Program-made: the position numbers and the translations under genes
The notes under the pieces: model-generated
What the model was told of the DNA's origin: nothing
The model's database searches: none
The model's input: only the letters and a program-made list of their open reading frames with translations
Shown: piece after piece, positions 17,789 through 26,368 of the stretch
How the letters are laid out: each line of letters opens with the position of its first letter
Numbering within the stretch: the first letter of the stretch is position 1
Source: JAIBJN01 sp963842305
Lineage (GTDB): Bacteria; Actinomycetota; Thermoleophilia; Gaiellales; Gaiellaceae
Assembly: GCA_963842305.1 (NCBI GenBank)
Contig: CAWJFW010000005.1
Location: forward strand, 477,962-541,961
Length of the DNA stretch: 64,000 nt
Reading direction: 5' to 3'

Positions 17789-19116
17789 TTGAGGAAGCGA
17801 GCCGCCTGCACTCGGTGGGCGGCGGCGATCTCCCGCTCGTCCGCCCGTGCAAGCTGCCCAGCCAGCACGGCGGGCTCCCCTCCGACGTAGACCCGCTCCG
17901 CGCGGTGTGGGCCTGAGAGGACGAGCGCTGCGGCGAGGTCGTCCGCGCCGCCGAACTCGAGCCCGTCGAGGCGCCAGACGGCAAAGTCCGCGCACTTCCC
18001 AGGCTCGAGCGACCCCAGGTCGGGGCGGCCGAGCACGTCGGCGCCGCCCCGCGTGCCGAGCCAGAGCGCCTCGCGCACGGTCATGGCCTCAGGCCCGCCG
18101 CGGCCGCGCGCGACGAGCAGCGCCTGCTTGACGTCCGCGACGAGGTCGCTGCGTTCGTTCGACGCCGAGCCGTCGACGCCGAGCCCGACCGGAACGCCCG
18201 CGTCGATCATCGCCCGCACGGGCGCCACCCCGGCTCCGAGCCGAAGGTTCGAGGTCGGGCAGTGCGCCACTCCGGTGCCGGCGGAGCCGAACGCCCGAAC
18301 GTCCTCGTCCGACAGGTGGACGCAGTGCGCGCACCAGACGTCGCCGGCCAGCCAGCCGAGTTGCTCCAGGTACTCGACCGGACGGCAGCCGAAGAGGCCG
18401 CGGCAGTAGTCCTCCTCCTGGACGGTCTCCGCCAGGTGCGTGTGCAGCCGCAGGCCCAGGCGCCGCGCGAGCGCCGCGGACTCCGTCATCAGCCGCTTCG
18501 AGACGGAGAAAGGCGAGCAGGGCGCGACGACGATCTGCGTCCAGGCGCCGGGCCCGCCCTCGTGCAGCGCGTGGAGACCCTCGGTGTCGGCCAGCACGGC
18601 GTCCATGTCCTCGACGAGGTCGTCGGGCGGGAGGCCGCCCTGGGACTCGCCGACGTCCATCGAGCCGCGCGAGGCGACGATGCGGACGCCGAGCTCCCGC
18701 GCTGCCTGGATCTCGGCCTCGACCAGGCCTGCCCGACCCGGGGGAAAGACGTAGTGGTGGTCGAAGACGGTCGTGCAGCCGGCGAGCACGAGCTCCGCCA
18801 GGCCGGTGCGGGCGGCCGCGTACTCGGCTTCCGCGTCGACGCGCGCCCAGACCGGGTACAACGCCTTCAGCCACGCGAAGAGGTCCGCCTGCTGCGCCCG
18901 CGTGCGTGTCAGCGTTTGGTAGAGGTGGTGGTGCGTGTTGACGAGCCCCGGCGTGACGAGTGTGCCGCCGAGGTTCTCGAAGTGCTCGGCAAACGGCGGC
19001 GAGCCGTCGCCGACCTCGACCACGAATCCGTCCTCGACCAGGATCCATGCGTTCTCGAGCTCGGTGCCGGCGTCGTCCATGACCACGACGTAGGCGTTCG
19101 AGAAGAGCGTCCGCAC
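17785..19116 (-). CDS. Amidohydrolase, 8-oxoguanine deaminase-like
   Basis: A complete 443-residue TRZ/ATZ-type amidohydrolase from a GTG. Metal ligands: HxH in GLVNTHHHLYQTLTR, HTHLAETVQ, WCAHCVHLSDED, and the aspartate in GLGVDGSASNERSDL. The segments LFAWLKALYPVWARVD and CTTVFDHHYVFPPG are typical of 8-oxoguanine deaminases and their close AtzB-like relatives. It would convert 8-oxoguanine to urate, feeding the urate operon 3 kb away. It lies convergent to SemiSWEET and divergent from ppc with only 20 bases between starts. Confidence 0.8.
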   Translation of the reverse strand: MRTLFSNAYVVVMDDAGTELENAWILVEDGFVVEVGDGSPPFAEHFENLGGTLVTPGLVNTHHHLYQTLTRTRAQQADLFAWLKALYPVWARVDAEAEYAAARTGLAELVLAGCTTVFDHHYVFPPGRAGLVEAEIQAARELGVRIVASRGSMDVGESQGGLPPDDLVEDMDAVLADTEGLHALHEGGPGAWTQIVVAPCSPFSVSKRLMTESAALARRLGLRLHTHLAETVQEEDYCRGLFGCRPVEYLEQLGWLAGDVWCAHCVHLSDEDVRAFGSAGTGVAHCPTSNLRLGAGVAPVRAMIDAGVPVGLGVDGSASNERSDLVADVKQALLVARGRGGPEAMTVREALWLGTRGGADVLGRPDLGSLEPGKCADFAVWRLDGLEFGGADDLAAALVLSGPHRAERVYVGGEPAVLAGQLARADEREIAAAHRVQAARFLN

Positions 19117-19122
19117 GGCACG

Positions 19123-19128
19123 TAATCT
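19123..19128 (+). promoter_or_regulatory. -10 element (TAATCT) for ppc
   Basis: TAATCT, 8 bases, then the ppc ATG. The minus-strand reading of the same bases is AGATTACGT, so the divergent deaminase gene may start from overlapping sequence. Confidence 0.45.
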
Positions 19129-19136
19129 CTCACGTC

Positions 19137-21602
19137 ATGGCGACCGACGCGCCGCTCCGCCGCGACGTCCGCCTGCTCGGCGAGCTGCTCGGGCGGGTCA
19201 TGGTGGAGCAGGAGGGAGAGGAACTGCTTGCCCGCGAGGAGGAGATCCGCAGGGTGTCGCGGCGCGCGCGGGAGAGCGGCGACCCGACGGTCCGCGCCGA
19301 GCTTGCGCGGGCGGTCGGCGAGCTCGACCTCGAGCAGCAGACGAAGATTCTGCGGGCCTTCGCGCTCTTCTTCCAGCTCGCCAACATCGCCGAGCAGCAT
19401 CACCGAATCCGTCGTCGCCGCGACGTCGAGCGCGAGCAGGGCGTTCCCCGCGAATCTCTCGCGGATGCGTTTCGTCGTCTGCGCGAAGCCGGGATCGACG
19501 ATGCCGCGCTAGCCGAGGCGGCGCAGCATGTCTCGCTCGAGCTCGTGCTCACCGCACACCCGACCGAGGCCACGCGGCGCACCATCCTGCAGGCGCAGGC
19601 GCGACTCGGCGATCTCCTCACCGAGCTCGACACCGGCGAGAGCGTGGTGGAACGCGCAGCGGAGGAGATCACCGTCCTCTGGCAGACCGACGAGGTGCGT
19701 CCCGAGCGTCCGCGCGTGGTCGACGAGATCCGCCATGGACTGTGGTTTTTCGAGCAGAGCCTCCTCGACGCAGCCGAGGAGCTCGTCGCCACCTACCGCC
19801 GCTCGATCCCGGGCGACGCGCTTCCACTCCGGTTCGGCACCTGGATCGGTGGCGACATGGACGGGAACCCCCATGCCGGGCCCGACACCATCGAGGAGGC
19901 GCTCGACCGCGCGCGAGCGCTCGCTCTCGTCCGCTACCGCGCCGAGGTGCGCGAGCTGGCGGCGGCGCTCGGGCTCACGCTCTCGCTCGTGTCCGTCTCC
20001 GACGAGCTCCTGGAGTCGATCGCGCGCGACGAGCGCGAGCTCCCCGCCTACGCGGAGCAGATCGGCGAGCAGAACCGTGACGAGCCCTACCGCCGCAAGC
20101 TGAGCTTCGTCTGGTGGCGACTCGGGAACGAGGGCTACGCGCGGGCCGAGGAGCTCCAGGCGGATCTGGACGTCGTCGACCGGAGCCTGCGTGCACACAG
20201 CGGCGTGCGCATCGCAGACGGCCGGCTGGCCGACCTCCGTCGCCGGGTCGAGCTCTTCGGCTTCCACGTGGCGAAGCTCGACGTGCGCTTCCACGCGAAG
20301 GAGCTGGGTCGGCGGACGCCGCGCGTTCGCGAGACGTTCGGCGTCATCGGCGATGCACAGCGCCGGCTCGGGGAGCGCGCGCTCGACACGGTGATCGTCT
20401 CCGGTACCGGGTCCGCGGCCGACGTGCTCGCGGTCGTCGCCCTCGCCGACGAGTCGGATGCGCACGTCTCGCCGGTGGCGCTCTTCGAGACGATCGCCGA
20501 CCTCCGCGAGGCGCCTGCGATCGTCGAGTCGTTGCTCGACGAGCCGTCGTTCGCCCGGGTCGTCGAGGAGCACGGACGCCGGCTCGAGGTGATGGTCGGC
20601 TACTCGGACTCGGGCAAGGACGGGGGCTACCTCACCGCGCAGTGGGAGATCTTCCGGGCGCAGGAGCGGCTCGCGGCCCTCGCTGCCGAGCGCGGGATCG
20701 AGCTGACGATCTTCCACGGCCGCGGCGGCAGCACCGGCCGCGGTGGCGGCCCGACCCACGCCGCCATCCTCGCCCAGCCCGTCGGCCATCCGCCCGGCCG
20801 CCTCAAGGTGACGGAGCAGGGCGAGACGGTCTCGTTCAAGTACGGCCTCCCCGGCCTCGCGTACCGAAACCTCGAGGCGGCGCTCGCGGCGACGCTCCTG
20901 GCTGCGTTCCCCGAGGTCGCCGGGTCGAGCCCGCCGGACGGTGCGCGGGACACGCTCGGGCGGCTCTCCGCGGAGGCCTTCGCCGCCTACCGCGGCCTCG
21001 TCTGGGAAGACGAGCGCTTTCCGGAGTTCTTCCGCAGCTTCACGCCCGTCGAGGAGCTCGCGCTCCTCGAGATCGGCTCACGCCCGGCCCGGCGCCCCGA
21101 AGGCGGCGAGCTCCTCGGCTCGCTCCGCGCGATCCCCTGGGTCTTCGCGTGGACGCAGAACCGCTGCATCCTCCCGGCGTGGTACGGCTGCGGGACGGCC
21201 TTCGCGGCCGCCGACGTCGCGGAGCTGCGGCGGCTCTATCACGGGTGGGCCTTCTTCCGGTCGCTCGTCGAGAACCTCGAGATGACGCTGGCGAAGTCGA
21301 GCCTCGAGATCGCCGCCGGCTACCTCGACCTGGTCGAGGACGCGGGCCTGTACGAGCCGATCCGCACCGAGCACGAGCGCACGGTCGCGGCCGTGCTCGA
21401 GATCGTCGAGGCGCGCGAGCTCCTCGACCGCCACCCGGTCGTGCAGCGTTCCATCCGGCTCCGGAATCCCTACGTCGACCCGATGAACGCGATCCAGGTC
21501 GAGCTCCTCCGCCGCTGGCGCGAGACGGGCGACGAGGCGGTCAAGCGCCCGCTCCTCCGCTCGATCGCGGGCATCGCCGCCGCCCTCCGCAACACCGGCT
21601 GA
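19137..21602 (+). CDS. ppc: Phosphoenolpyruvate carboxylase
   Basis: A complete 821-residue protein without frameshifts. Conserved catalytic regions in order: VLTAHPTEATRRTI (first active-site histidine), GGDMDGNPHAGP, VMVGYSDSGKDGGY (bicarbonate/PEP site), TIFHGRGGSTGRGGGPTHAA (glycine loop), and WTQNRCILPAWYGCG. The C-terminus ends ALRNTG, the typical NTG. It carboxylates phosphoenolpyruvate to oxaloacetate to refill the TCA cycle. Slightly shorter than enterobacterial PEPC (about 880), as in other actinobacteria. Confidence 0.95.
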   Translation: MATDAPLRRDVRLLGELLGRVMVEQEGEELLAREEEIRRVSRRARESGDPTVRAELARAVGELDLEQQTKILRAFALFFQLANIAEQHHRIRRRRDVEREQGVPRESLADAFRRLREAGIDDAALAEAAQHVSLELVLTAHPTEATRRTILQAQARLGDLLTELDTGESVVERAAEEITVLWQTDEVRPERPRVVDEIRHGLWFFEQSLLDAAEELVATYRRSIPGDALPLRFGTWIGGDMDGNPHAGPDTIEEALDRARALALVRYRAEVRELAAALGLTLSLVSVSDELLESIARDERELPAYAEQIGEQNRDEPYRRKLSFVWWRLGNEGYARAEELQADLDVVDRSLRAHSGVRIADGRLADLRRRVELFGFHVAKLDVRFHAKELGRRTPRVRETFGVIGDAQRRLGERALDTVIVSGTGSAADVLAVVALADESDAHVSPVALFETIADLREAPAIVESLLDEPSFARVVEEHGRRLEVMVGYSDSGKDGGYLTAQWEIFRAQERLAALAAERGIELTIFHGRGGSTGRGGGPTHAAILAQPVGHPPGRLKVTEQGETVSFKYGLPGLAYRNLEAALAATLLAAFPEVAGSSPPDGARDTLGRLSAEAFAAYRGLVWEDERFPEFFRSFTPVEELALLEIGSRPARRPEGGELLGSLRAIPWVFAWTQNRCILPAWYGCGTAFAAADVAELRRLYHGWAFFRSLVENLEMTLAKSSLEIAAGYLDLVEDAGLYEPIRTEHERTVAAVLEIVEARELLDRHPVVQRSIRLRNPYVDPMNAIQVELLRRWRETGDEAVKRPLLRSIAGIAAALRNTG

Positions 21603-21614
21603 TCGCGCCGTTTG

Positions 21615-22676
21615 CTACCAGCGCGAGAGCGCCGAGCCGACGTCCTCGAGGCTGGCCAGGCTGTGGCCGCTCGCGAAGTGGTCGACGTGGGGAAGCGCCG
21701 CCTTCATGCCGCGCGCAAGCGGCTCGTAGGCGGGGTCCTCCTGGAGCGGGTTGAGCCACACGACTCGGTAGGCAAGACGGTGGAGGCGCGCCATCTGCTC
21801 TGCGAGGAGCTCCGGGTCTCCGACCTCGAGGCCGTCCGAGCAGAGGACGACCACGGCGCCGCGCGCGAGGCCGCTGTGGCCGTACTCGTCGAGGAAGCGC
21901 TTGAGCGACTCGCCGATCCGTGTGCCGCCGTCCCAGTCGACCACCTCGGCGGCGGCGCGTCCGAGCGCGGCATCGGCATCCGCGCCTTCGAGCTGGCGCG
22001 TGACGCGCGTCAGGCGCGTGCCGAAGCAGAACGCTTCCCACCGCTTGTCGGAGCGGAGTGCCGCATGCGCGAACATGACGAGCGCGCGCGAGTAGGCGTC
22101 CATCGAGCCCGAGACGTCGAGCAGGAGGATGAGCCGACGCGCTCGCTTTCGCCGGCGTCGCCAGGCACGCTCGATCGGCTCGCCGCCCGTGCGGAACGAG
22201 CGGCGAAGCGTCCGGCGGAGGTCGGGCGTCCCTGCGCGGGAGCGCTCGCGGCGCCGCGTGCGGCGCTTCGGCACCGAGAGCTCGATGCTGCTCATCAGCT
22301 CTGCGAGCTGGGAGAGCTCTTCGCGCGAGCAGCGCGAGAAGCTCTTCTCCTTCAAGAGCTCGACCGCGCTCGCGAGCCCGGCGTCCGCCTCGGCCTCCAG
22401 CTCGACGCGGATCCGAATCGGAGGGCCGAGCGAGGGCCTCGCCGGTCCGAAGAACGAGGCGAAGAGAGCGTCGTAGATGTCGATCTGCTCGGGTCGTGAG
22501 AGCAGGGTCGCCCGCCCGGCCCAGTAGAGCTCGCCGGGCGGCAGGAGCGCGGCGGCACGCGAGAACGACGCGACGCGGTCGGGCCCGACGGGGAGCCCGG
22601 CGGCGCGCAGGGCGCGTCCGAAGAGGACGAGCTTCTCGACCGAATCCTGTCCGGAAGCGTTCACGGGCGCTCCCAT
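21615..22676 (-). CDS. CoxE-like VWA-domain protein
   Basis: 353 residues from MGAPVNASGQDSVEKLVLFG. The N-terminal half is the helical domain of CoxE proteins (VEKLVLFGRALRAAGLPVGP). The C-terminal half is a von Willebrand A domain with the MIDAS motif LILLLDVSGSMDAYS, later WDGGTRIGES and LCSDGLEVGD. CoxE works with the MoxR ATPase CoxD in inserting or remodelling the copper-sulfur site of CO dehydrogenase. Here it is separated from coxD by a 2.6 kb secreted-protein gene. The start lies 22 bases from that gene's stop. Confidence 0.8.
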   Translation of the reverse strand: MGAPVNASGQDSVEKLVLFGRALRAAGLPVGPDRVASFSRAAALLPPGELYWAGRATLLSRPEQIDIYDALFASFFGPARPSLGPPIRIRVELEAEADAGLASAVELLKEKSFSRCSREELSQLAELMSSIELSVPKRRTRRRERSRAGTPDLRRTLRRSFRTGGEPIERAWRRRRKRARRLILLLDVSGSMDAYSRALVMFAHAALRSDKRWEAFCFGTRLTRVTRQLEGADADAALGRAAAEVVDWDGGTRIGESLKRFLDEYGHSGLARGAVVVLCSDGLEVGDPELLAEQMARLHRLAYRVVWLNPLQEDPAYEPLARGMKAALPHVDHFASGHSLASLEDVGSALSRW

Positions 22677-22698
22677 TGTCGCAGCGCGGTCGAGCTGC

Positions 22699-25338
22699 TC
22701 AGGGCGTGAACGACCAGAGCTCGCGGCCGTGCATGCCGTCGTCGGCAGTGAAGTACAAGGCACCGCCCACGTCGACCAGGCCGCTCGGCACGGACTCGGC
22801 CGCTCCCGGAACGATGTCGGCGAGGAGGGTCGTCCCCTCGGTCGTTCCGTCCGTCTGCCAGAGCTCCGTCCCGCTCACGGAGTCCGAGGCGCCGAAGTAC
22901 GCCGTTGAGCCCACCACGAGGAACGGGGAACGGGAGAGTGGAGTCGTCCCTGAGCGGATGTCCTTGATCCGGACCGTTCCCTCGGGAGTCCCGTCGCTGA
23001 TCCACAGTCCCTGTGATCCCCCGAAAGACGACCAGAAGAGCGCCTGGCCCATGAAGTCGGTGATGGAGCTTGGATACGGCTCTCCGCTGACCTCTACGGT
23101 CCCCCCGGGCGTCCCGTCGCTCTTCCACAGCCCGAAGTCATCAACGTCATCGGACCCAGGGGGTCGGCCGTTGAAGTAGAGAGTGTCTCCCACGTCGGCG
23201 ATGTCGACGAGATCGACGTCCTTCACGACCGAGGTGCCGCCTGTCGTCCCGTCGCTCTTCCAGAGCTGGTTGGCGATGGGGACGAAGAGGAGTCCTCCCG
23301 AGGGTGTCGGACAGCAGGGCAAGGAAAAGTTTCCTTCACCGTCCGGATCGTTATGGAGGTTCTTGACCAGGACCGGCGTGCCGCCGTCGCTCTTCCAGAG
23401 CCCCCACTGCGTTCCCACGTTGGCTACGAAGAACACGTCGCCTTCGAAGGACGTAAGGGGGGCCGACGGCTCGACGGAGCCCAGCTGGACGGTCCCTCCG
23501 GGAGTGCCGTCGCTCGTCCAGAGCTTGCGCGCGACCGTGAAGAAGAGAGCGTCTCCGACTGCCGTAAGGTCGATGGGCGACGCCGCGAATGTCTTCACGA
23601 CCGTGGTGCCGCCGGGAGTGCCGTCGCTGGTCCACAACGACGGGTCGCCGAACTCACCCGCGAAGAACAATTGGTCGCCGACGACGACGAGCTCGTTGGG
23701 TCGCCCCTCGGCGAAGGCCTCGATGGGCTTGACGAGCGCGGTTCCCGCCGGAGTCCCGTCGCTGCTCCACAGCCCCCGACCCTGGACTCCGTCGTCCGCG
23801 GCGAAGACCAGATCTCCGCCGAAGTCCGTGAGGGCGCTCGGATCCGAGCCTTTGGTCCCGGGGACGATGTCGGCAAGCAGGGCTGTGCCCTCGGACGTGC
23901 CGTCGCTCGTCCACGGCTCCCGGCCGCTCGGGCCGTCGTCGGCCGAGTAGAGCAGCGTTTCTTCCGCGTTGATCAGTCCCACGGGATCCGAGCCGTCCGG
24001 GCCCGGTCGTGAGTCCTGCACGAGCATGGTGCCGCCCTCGGTGCCGTCGCTTCGCCACAGCTCCGTCCCGTGGCTGCCGTCGTCTGCCGCGAAGTACGCG
24101 CTGCCGCCGACGTCCGTGAGAGGCGGGAGCGCGGCGCAGCCGGGGTCGGAGGACAAGGAACACGAGGTGAGTCCGTCAGATCCCGGGTTGACGTCCAGGA
24201 CGAGGTCGGTCCCGTCACTCGTTCCGTCGCTCGTCCAAAGCTCGTAGCCGTGGTCGCCGTCGTTCGCGAGGAAGTACAGTCCGCCCGCGACGTTCGTGAG
24301 CCTGATCGGAGAGGAGCTTTCGGTTCCCGTCCGGATGTCCTTCACGAGGGCCGTGCCGCCCCTGGACCCGTCGGTGCCCCAGAGCTCGAACCCGTGAACT
24401 CGGTCGTCGGCGGCGAAGTACAGAGTCCCGGTGGCGGACACCATGCGACTGCCGACGCCGCCAGGGCAGCAGCGGCGGAACGCCGAGAGATCCTCGTCCC
24501 CCTCATGGGCGGGAACGTTGATGTTCTTCACCATGGAGGTCCCCTCCGCGCTCCCGTCCGACCTCCACAGCTCGAACCCGTGGACGTCGTCGGCGGTCTG
24601 GAAGAAGGCCTCGCCGGCGAACTTCGTGAGGTTGCGGACGACGTAGCCGTCCAGGGTCGTGTCCGCGCCTCGATGGTTGATGTCCTTCACGAGGGTCGTA
24701 CCGGCGCGAGTCCCGTTGCTCCGCCACAGCTCGAAGCCGTGCTCCGAGTCCCTTCCCCGGAACATGAGCTTCCCGTTCACGCTGATCCCGTTCCCGCGGT
24801 AGTCGACCTGCTTGATTGCGAAGGTGCCCGCCGCGGTGCCGTCGCTCCGGAAGAGGGACTTCGTCCACGTCCGGCCGCCCAGGGTGCCTCCGAAGAACAG
24901 CGTCCCACCGACGTCGACCAGCCCGCGAACGAACGAGCCCTGCGATCCCGGCTCGAGGTCTTCGACCATGCGCGTCCCGGCGGGCGTCCCGTCGGTCTTC
25001 CACAGCTCGGCTCCGTGGGTCCCGTCCGAGGCCACGAACAGGACCGTCCCGTTCACGACGGTGAAGCCATGTGCCCCGGATCCCTTGCTTCCGGGCCTGA
25101 TGTCCTTCACCAACGCCGTGCCGCCCGGGGTTCCGTCGGTCGTCCAGAGCTCGCGGCCGTGATCGGGGTCGCTCGCGGAAAAGAACACGTTCCCTCCCAT
25201 CGCGACCATGCCCCTCGGGCTCGATCCCTTCCCGCTCGCGTTGATGTCGAGAAACAAAGACGGCGGAGCTGCGCTCGCCACCATGGGCGAGAAAGCAGCA
25301 AGCACGAGCGCGAGCAAACCGGCCGCCGGATATCTCAC
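22699..25338 (-). CDS. Secreted ELWxxDGT-repeat protein
   Basis: 879 residues with a clear signal peptide (MRYPAAGLLALVLAAFSPM, cleavage near ASA-APP). The mature chain is about 18 repeats of roughly 45-50 residues, each with a core such as GRELWTTDGTPGGT, GAELWKTDGTPAGT or GTELWRSDGTEGGT and a partner strand of the type VFFSASD. Repeats 13-16 are less regular and have lost the E. The array ends with a half repeat (GRELWSFTP). The pattern predicts a multi-bladed beta-propeller or beta-solenoid outside the cell; function is unknown in the family. Its ribosome-binding site (GAGGAGGGG) and location between coxE and coxD make it unusual. Confidence 0.9.
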   Translation of the reverse strand: MRYPAAGLLALVLAAFSPMVASAAPPSLFLDINASGKGSSPRGMVAMGGNVFFSASDPDHGRELWTTDGTPGGTALVKDIRPGSKGSGAHGFTVVNGTVLFVASDGTHGAELWKTDGTPAGTRMVEDLEPGSQGSFVRGLVDVGGTLFFGGTLGGRTWTKSLFRSDGTAAGTFAIKQVDYRGNGISVNGKLMFRGRDSEHGFELWRSNGTRAGTTLVKDINHRGADTTLDGYVVRNLTKFAGEAFFQTADDVHGFELWRSDGSAEGTSMVKNINVPAHEGDEDLSAFRRCCPGGVGSRMVSATGTLYFAADDRVHGFELWGTDGSRGGTALVKDIRTGTESSSPIRLTNVAGGLYFLANDGDHGYELWTSDGTSDGTDLVLDVNPGSDGLTSCSLSSDPGCAALPPLTDVGGSAYFAADDGSHGTELWRSDGTEGGTMLVQDSRPGPDGSDPVGLINAEETLLYSADDGPSGREPWTSDGTSEGTALLADIVPGTKGSDPSALTDFGGDLVFAADDGVQGRGLWSSDGTPAGTALVKPIEAFAEGRPNELVVVGDQLFFAGEFGDPSLWTSDGTPGGTTVVKTFAASPIDLTAVGDALFFTVARKLWTSDGTPGGTVQLGSVEPSAPLTSFEGDVFFVANVGTQWGLWKSDGGTPVLVKNLHNDPDGEGNFSLPCCPTPSGGLLFVPIANQLWKSDGTTGGTSVVKDVDLVDIADVGDTLYFNGRPPGSDDVDDFGLWKSDGTPGGTVEVSGEPYPSSITDFMGQALFWSSFGGSQGLWISDGTPEGTVRIKDIRSGTTPLSRSPFLVVGSTAYFGASDSVSGTELWQTDGTTEGTTLLADIVPGAAESVPSGLVDVGGALYFTADDGMHGRELWSFTP

Positions 25339-25372
25339 GAGCCCCTCCTCACCGTCCCGGGCGGGCTGAACA

Positions 25373-25397
25373 GATCAATGATAGTGACTTATTGATC
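25373..25397. promoter_or_regulatory. Inverted repeat GATCAAT-N11-ATTGATC at the coxD 3' end
   Basis: Perfect 7-base arms separated by 11 bases, in a locally A/T-rich stretch between the coxD-like stop (which it overlaps) and the ELWxxDGT start. It could be an operator for the secreted protein gene or a transcript-end hairpin for coxD. On the minus strand a CACTAT element in the spacer could serve as a -10. Confidence 0.4.
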
Positions 25398-26257
25398 GAG
25401 GATTTCGCCCAAGGCCGCTTCGACTCGGGCCTGGTCCTCGCGGTTCTTCACCGCCGCGCCGAGCGTCTCTCGGCCGCGTCGCCGTTCACCGAGCCCGCGC
25501 CGATGAGCGAGAGGGCCTGTGCCCAGTCGATCGACTCGGCGGCACCCGGCCGCTTGACGAGGTCGAGAGCGCGGAAGCGCGCCACCGTCTCCGCGACCGA
25601 GCGGGCGAGGGGCTCCTCGACGCCGGGCGCGCGCAGGCGGATGATCTCGGCCTCGCGCGCGACGTCCGGGAAGTCGATCCAGTGGTAGAGGCAGCGTCGC
25701 TTGAGGGCGTCGTGCAGCTCGCGGGTGCGGTTGGAGGTGACGACGACGACCGGCGGCTCGGGCGCCGCGATCGTCCCGAGCTCTGGAACGGTGACCGTGA
25801 AGTCGGACAGGACCTCGAGCAGGAACGCCTCGAACTCGTCGTCGGCCCGGTCGAGCTCGTCGACGAGGAGAACGGCCCTGCTGCCGGCCCGGATCGCGTG
25901 CAGAAGCGGCCGCTCGATGAGGAATTCAGGCCCGTAGAGCTCGGCCACGCGCTCGCCGACCTCGACCTCGCCCTCCTGCAGCGCACGTGCGTAGAGGAGC
26001 TGGCGCGCGTAATCCCACTCGTAGAGCGCCTGCGAGGCGTCGATCCCCTCGTAGCACTGGAGCCGGATCAGCTCGGCGTCGAGGATGCGCGCCAGTGTCT
26101 TCCCGACCTCCGTCTTGCCGACTCCCGCCTCGCCCTCGAGGAGGAGCGGCCTCCCCATCGAGACGGCGAGGAAGACGGCCGTGGCGAGGCCCCGGTCGGG
26201 GAGGTACGACGCCTCCCTCAGAGCCCGCTCGACATCCTCGATAGATCCGAAGCGCAC
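25389..26257 (-). CDS. MoxR-family AAA+ ATPase (CoxD-like), frameshifted near the end
   Basis: GTG start, MRFGSIEDVERALREASYLP. Walker A is LLLEGEAGVGKTEVGKT, Walker B is AVLLVDELDRADDEF, sensor region VVVTSNRTRELHDALKRRC. The continuous reading stops early at 25,448; changing frame near 25,468 gives TLGAAVKNREDQARVEAALG and a stop at 25,389, the usual MoxR end, so the true length is about 289 residues. CoxD-type MoxR proteins act with CoxE VWA proteins as chaperones for the CO dehydrogenase metal site. It is divergent from coxM. Confidence 0.85.
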
Positions 26258-26263
26258 GTCCCA

Positions 26264-26269
26264 AGCGTA
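26264..26269 (-). promoter_or_regulatory. -10 element (TACGCT) for coxD
   Basis: Minus-strand TACGCT, 6 bases, then GTG, the same leaderless geometry as elsewhere in the left part. It shares a 111-base divergent region with the coxM promoter. Confidence 0.5.
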
Positions 26270-26308
26270 ACGGGATACACAAAATGGAAATGCGAAGCAG
26301 CTCCCGAG

Positions 26309-26326
26309 TATTCTTGCCTAGGCAAG
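26309..26326 (+). promoter_or_regulatory. coxM promoter -10 (TATTCT) with overlapping palindromic operator candidate
   Basis: TATTCT at 26,309-26,314 is followed by the perfect 14-base palindrome CTTGCCTAGGCAAG (26,313-26,326), which covers the expected transcription start. The 12-mer GTATTCTTGCCT is identical to the sequence before the aminotransferase gene, but only here is the second half of the palindrome present. A symmetric site at +1 suggests binding of a dimeric repressor. Unlike most neighbours this transcript has a leader of about 45 bases and a GGAAGGAGG ribosome-binding site. Confidence 0.5.
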
Positions 26327-26368
26327 GACCGGTCGGTCATCGGGGTTTCCGGAAGGAGGCGCCAACGC

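Noticed and set aside
22699..25338. The ELWxxDGT array as a DNA tandem repeat or CRISPR-like structure
   Set aside because: The repetition is at protein level with diverged codons, irregular units and no spacer pattern.
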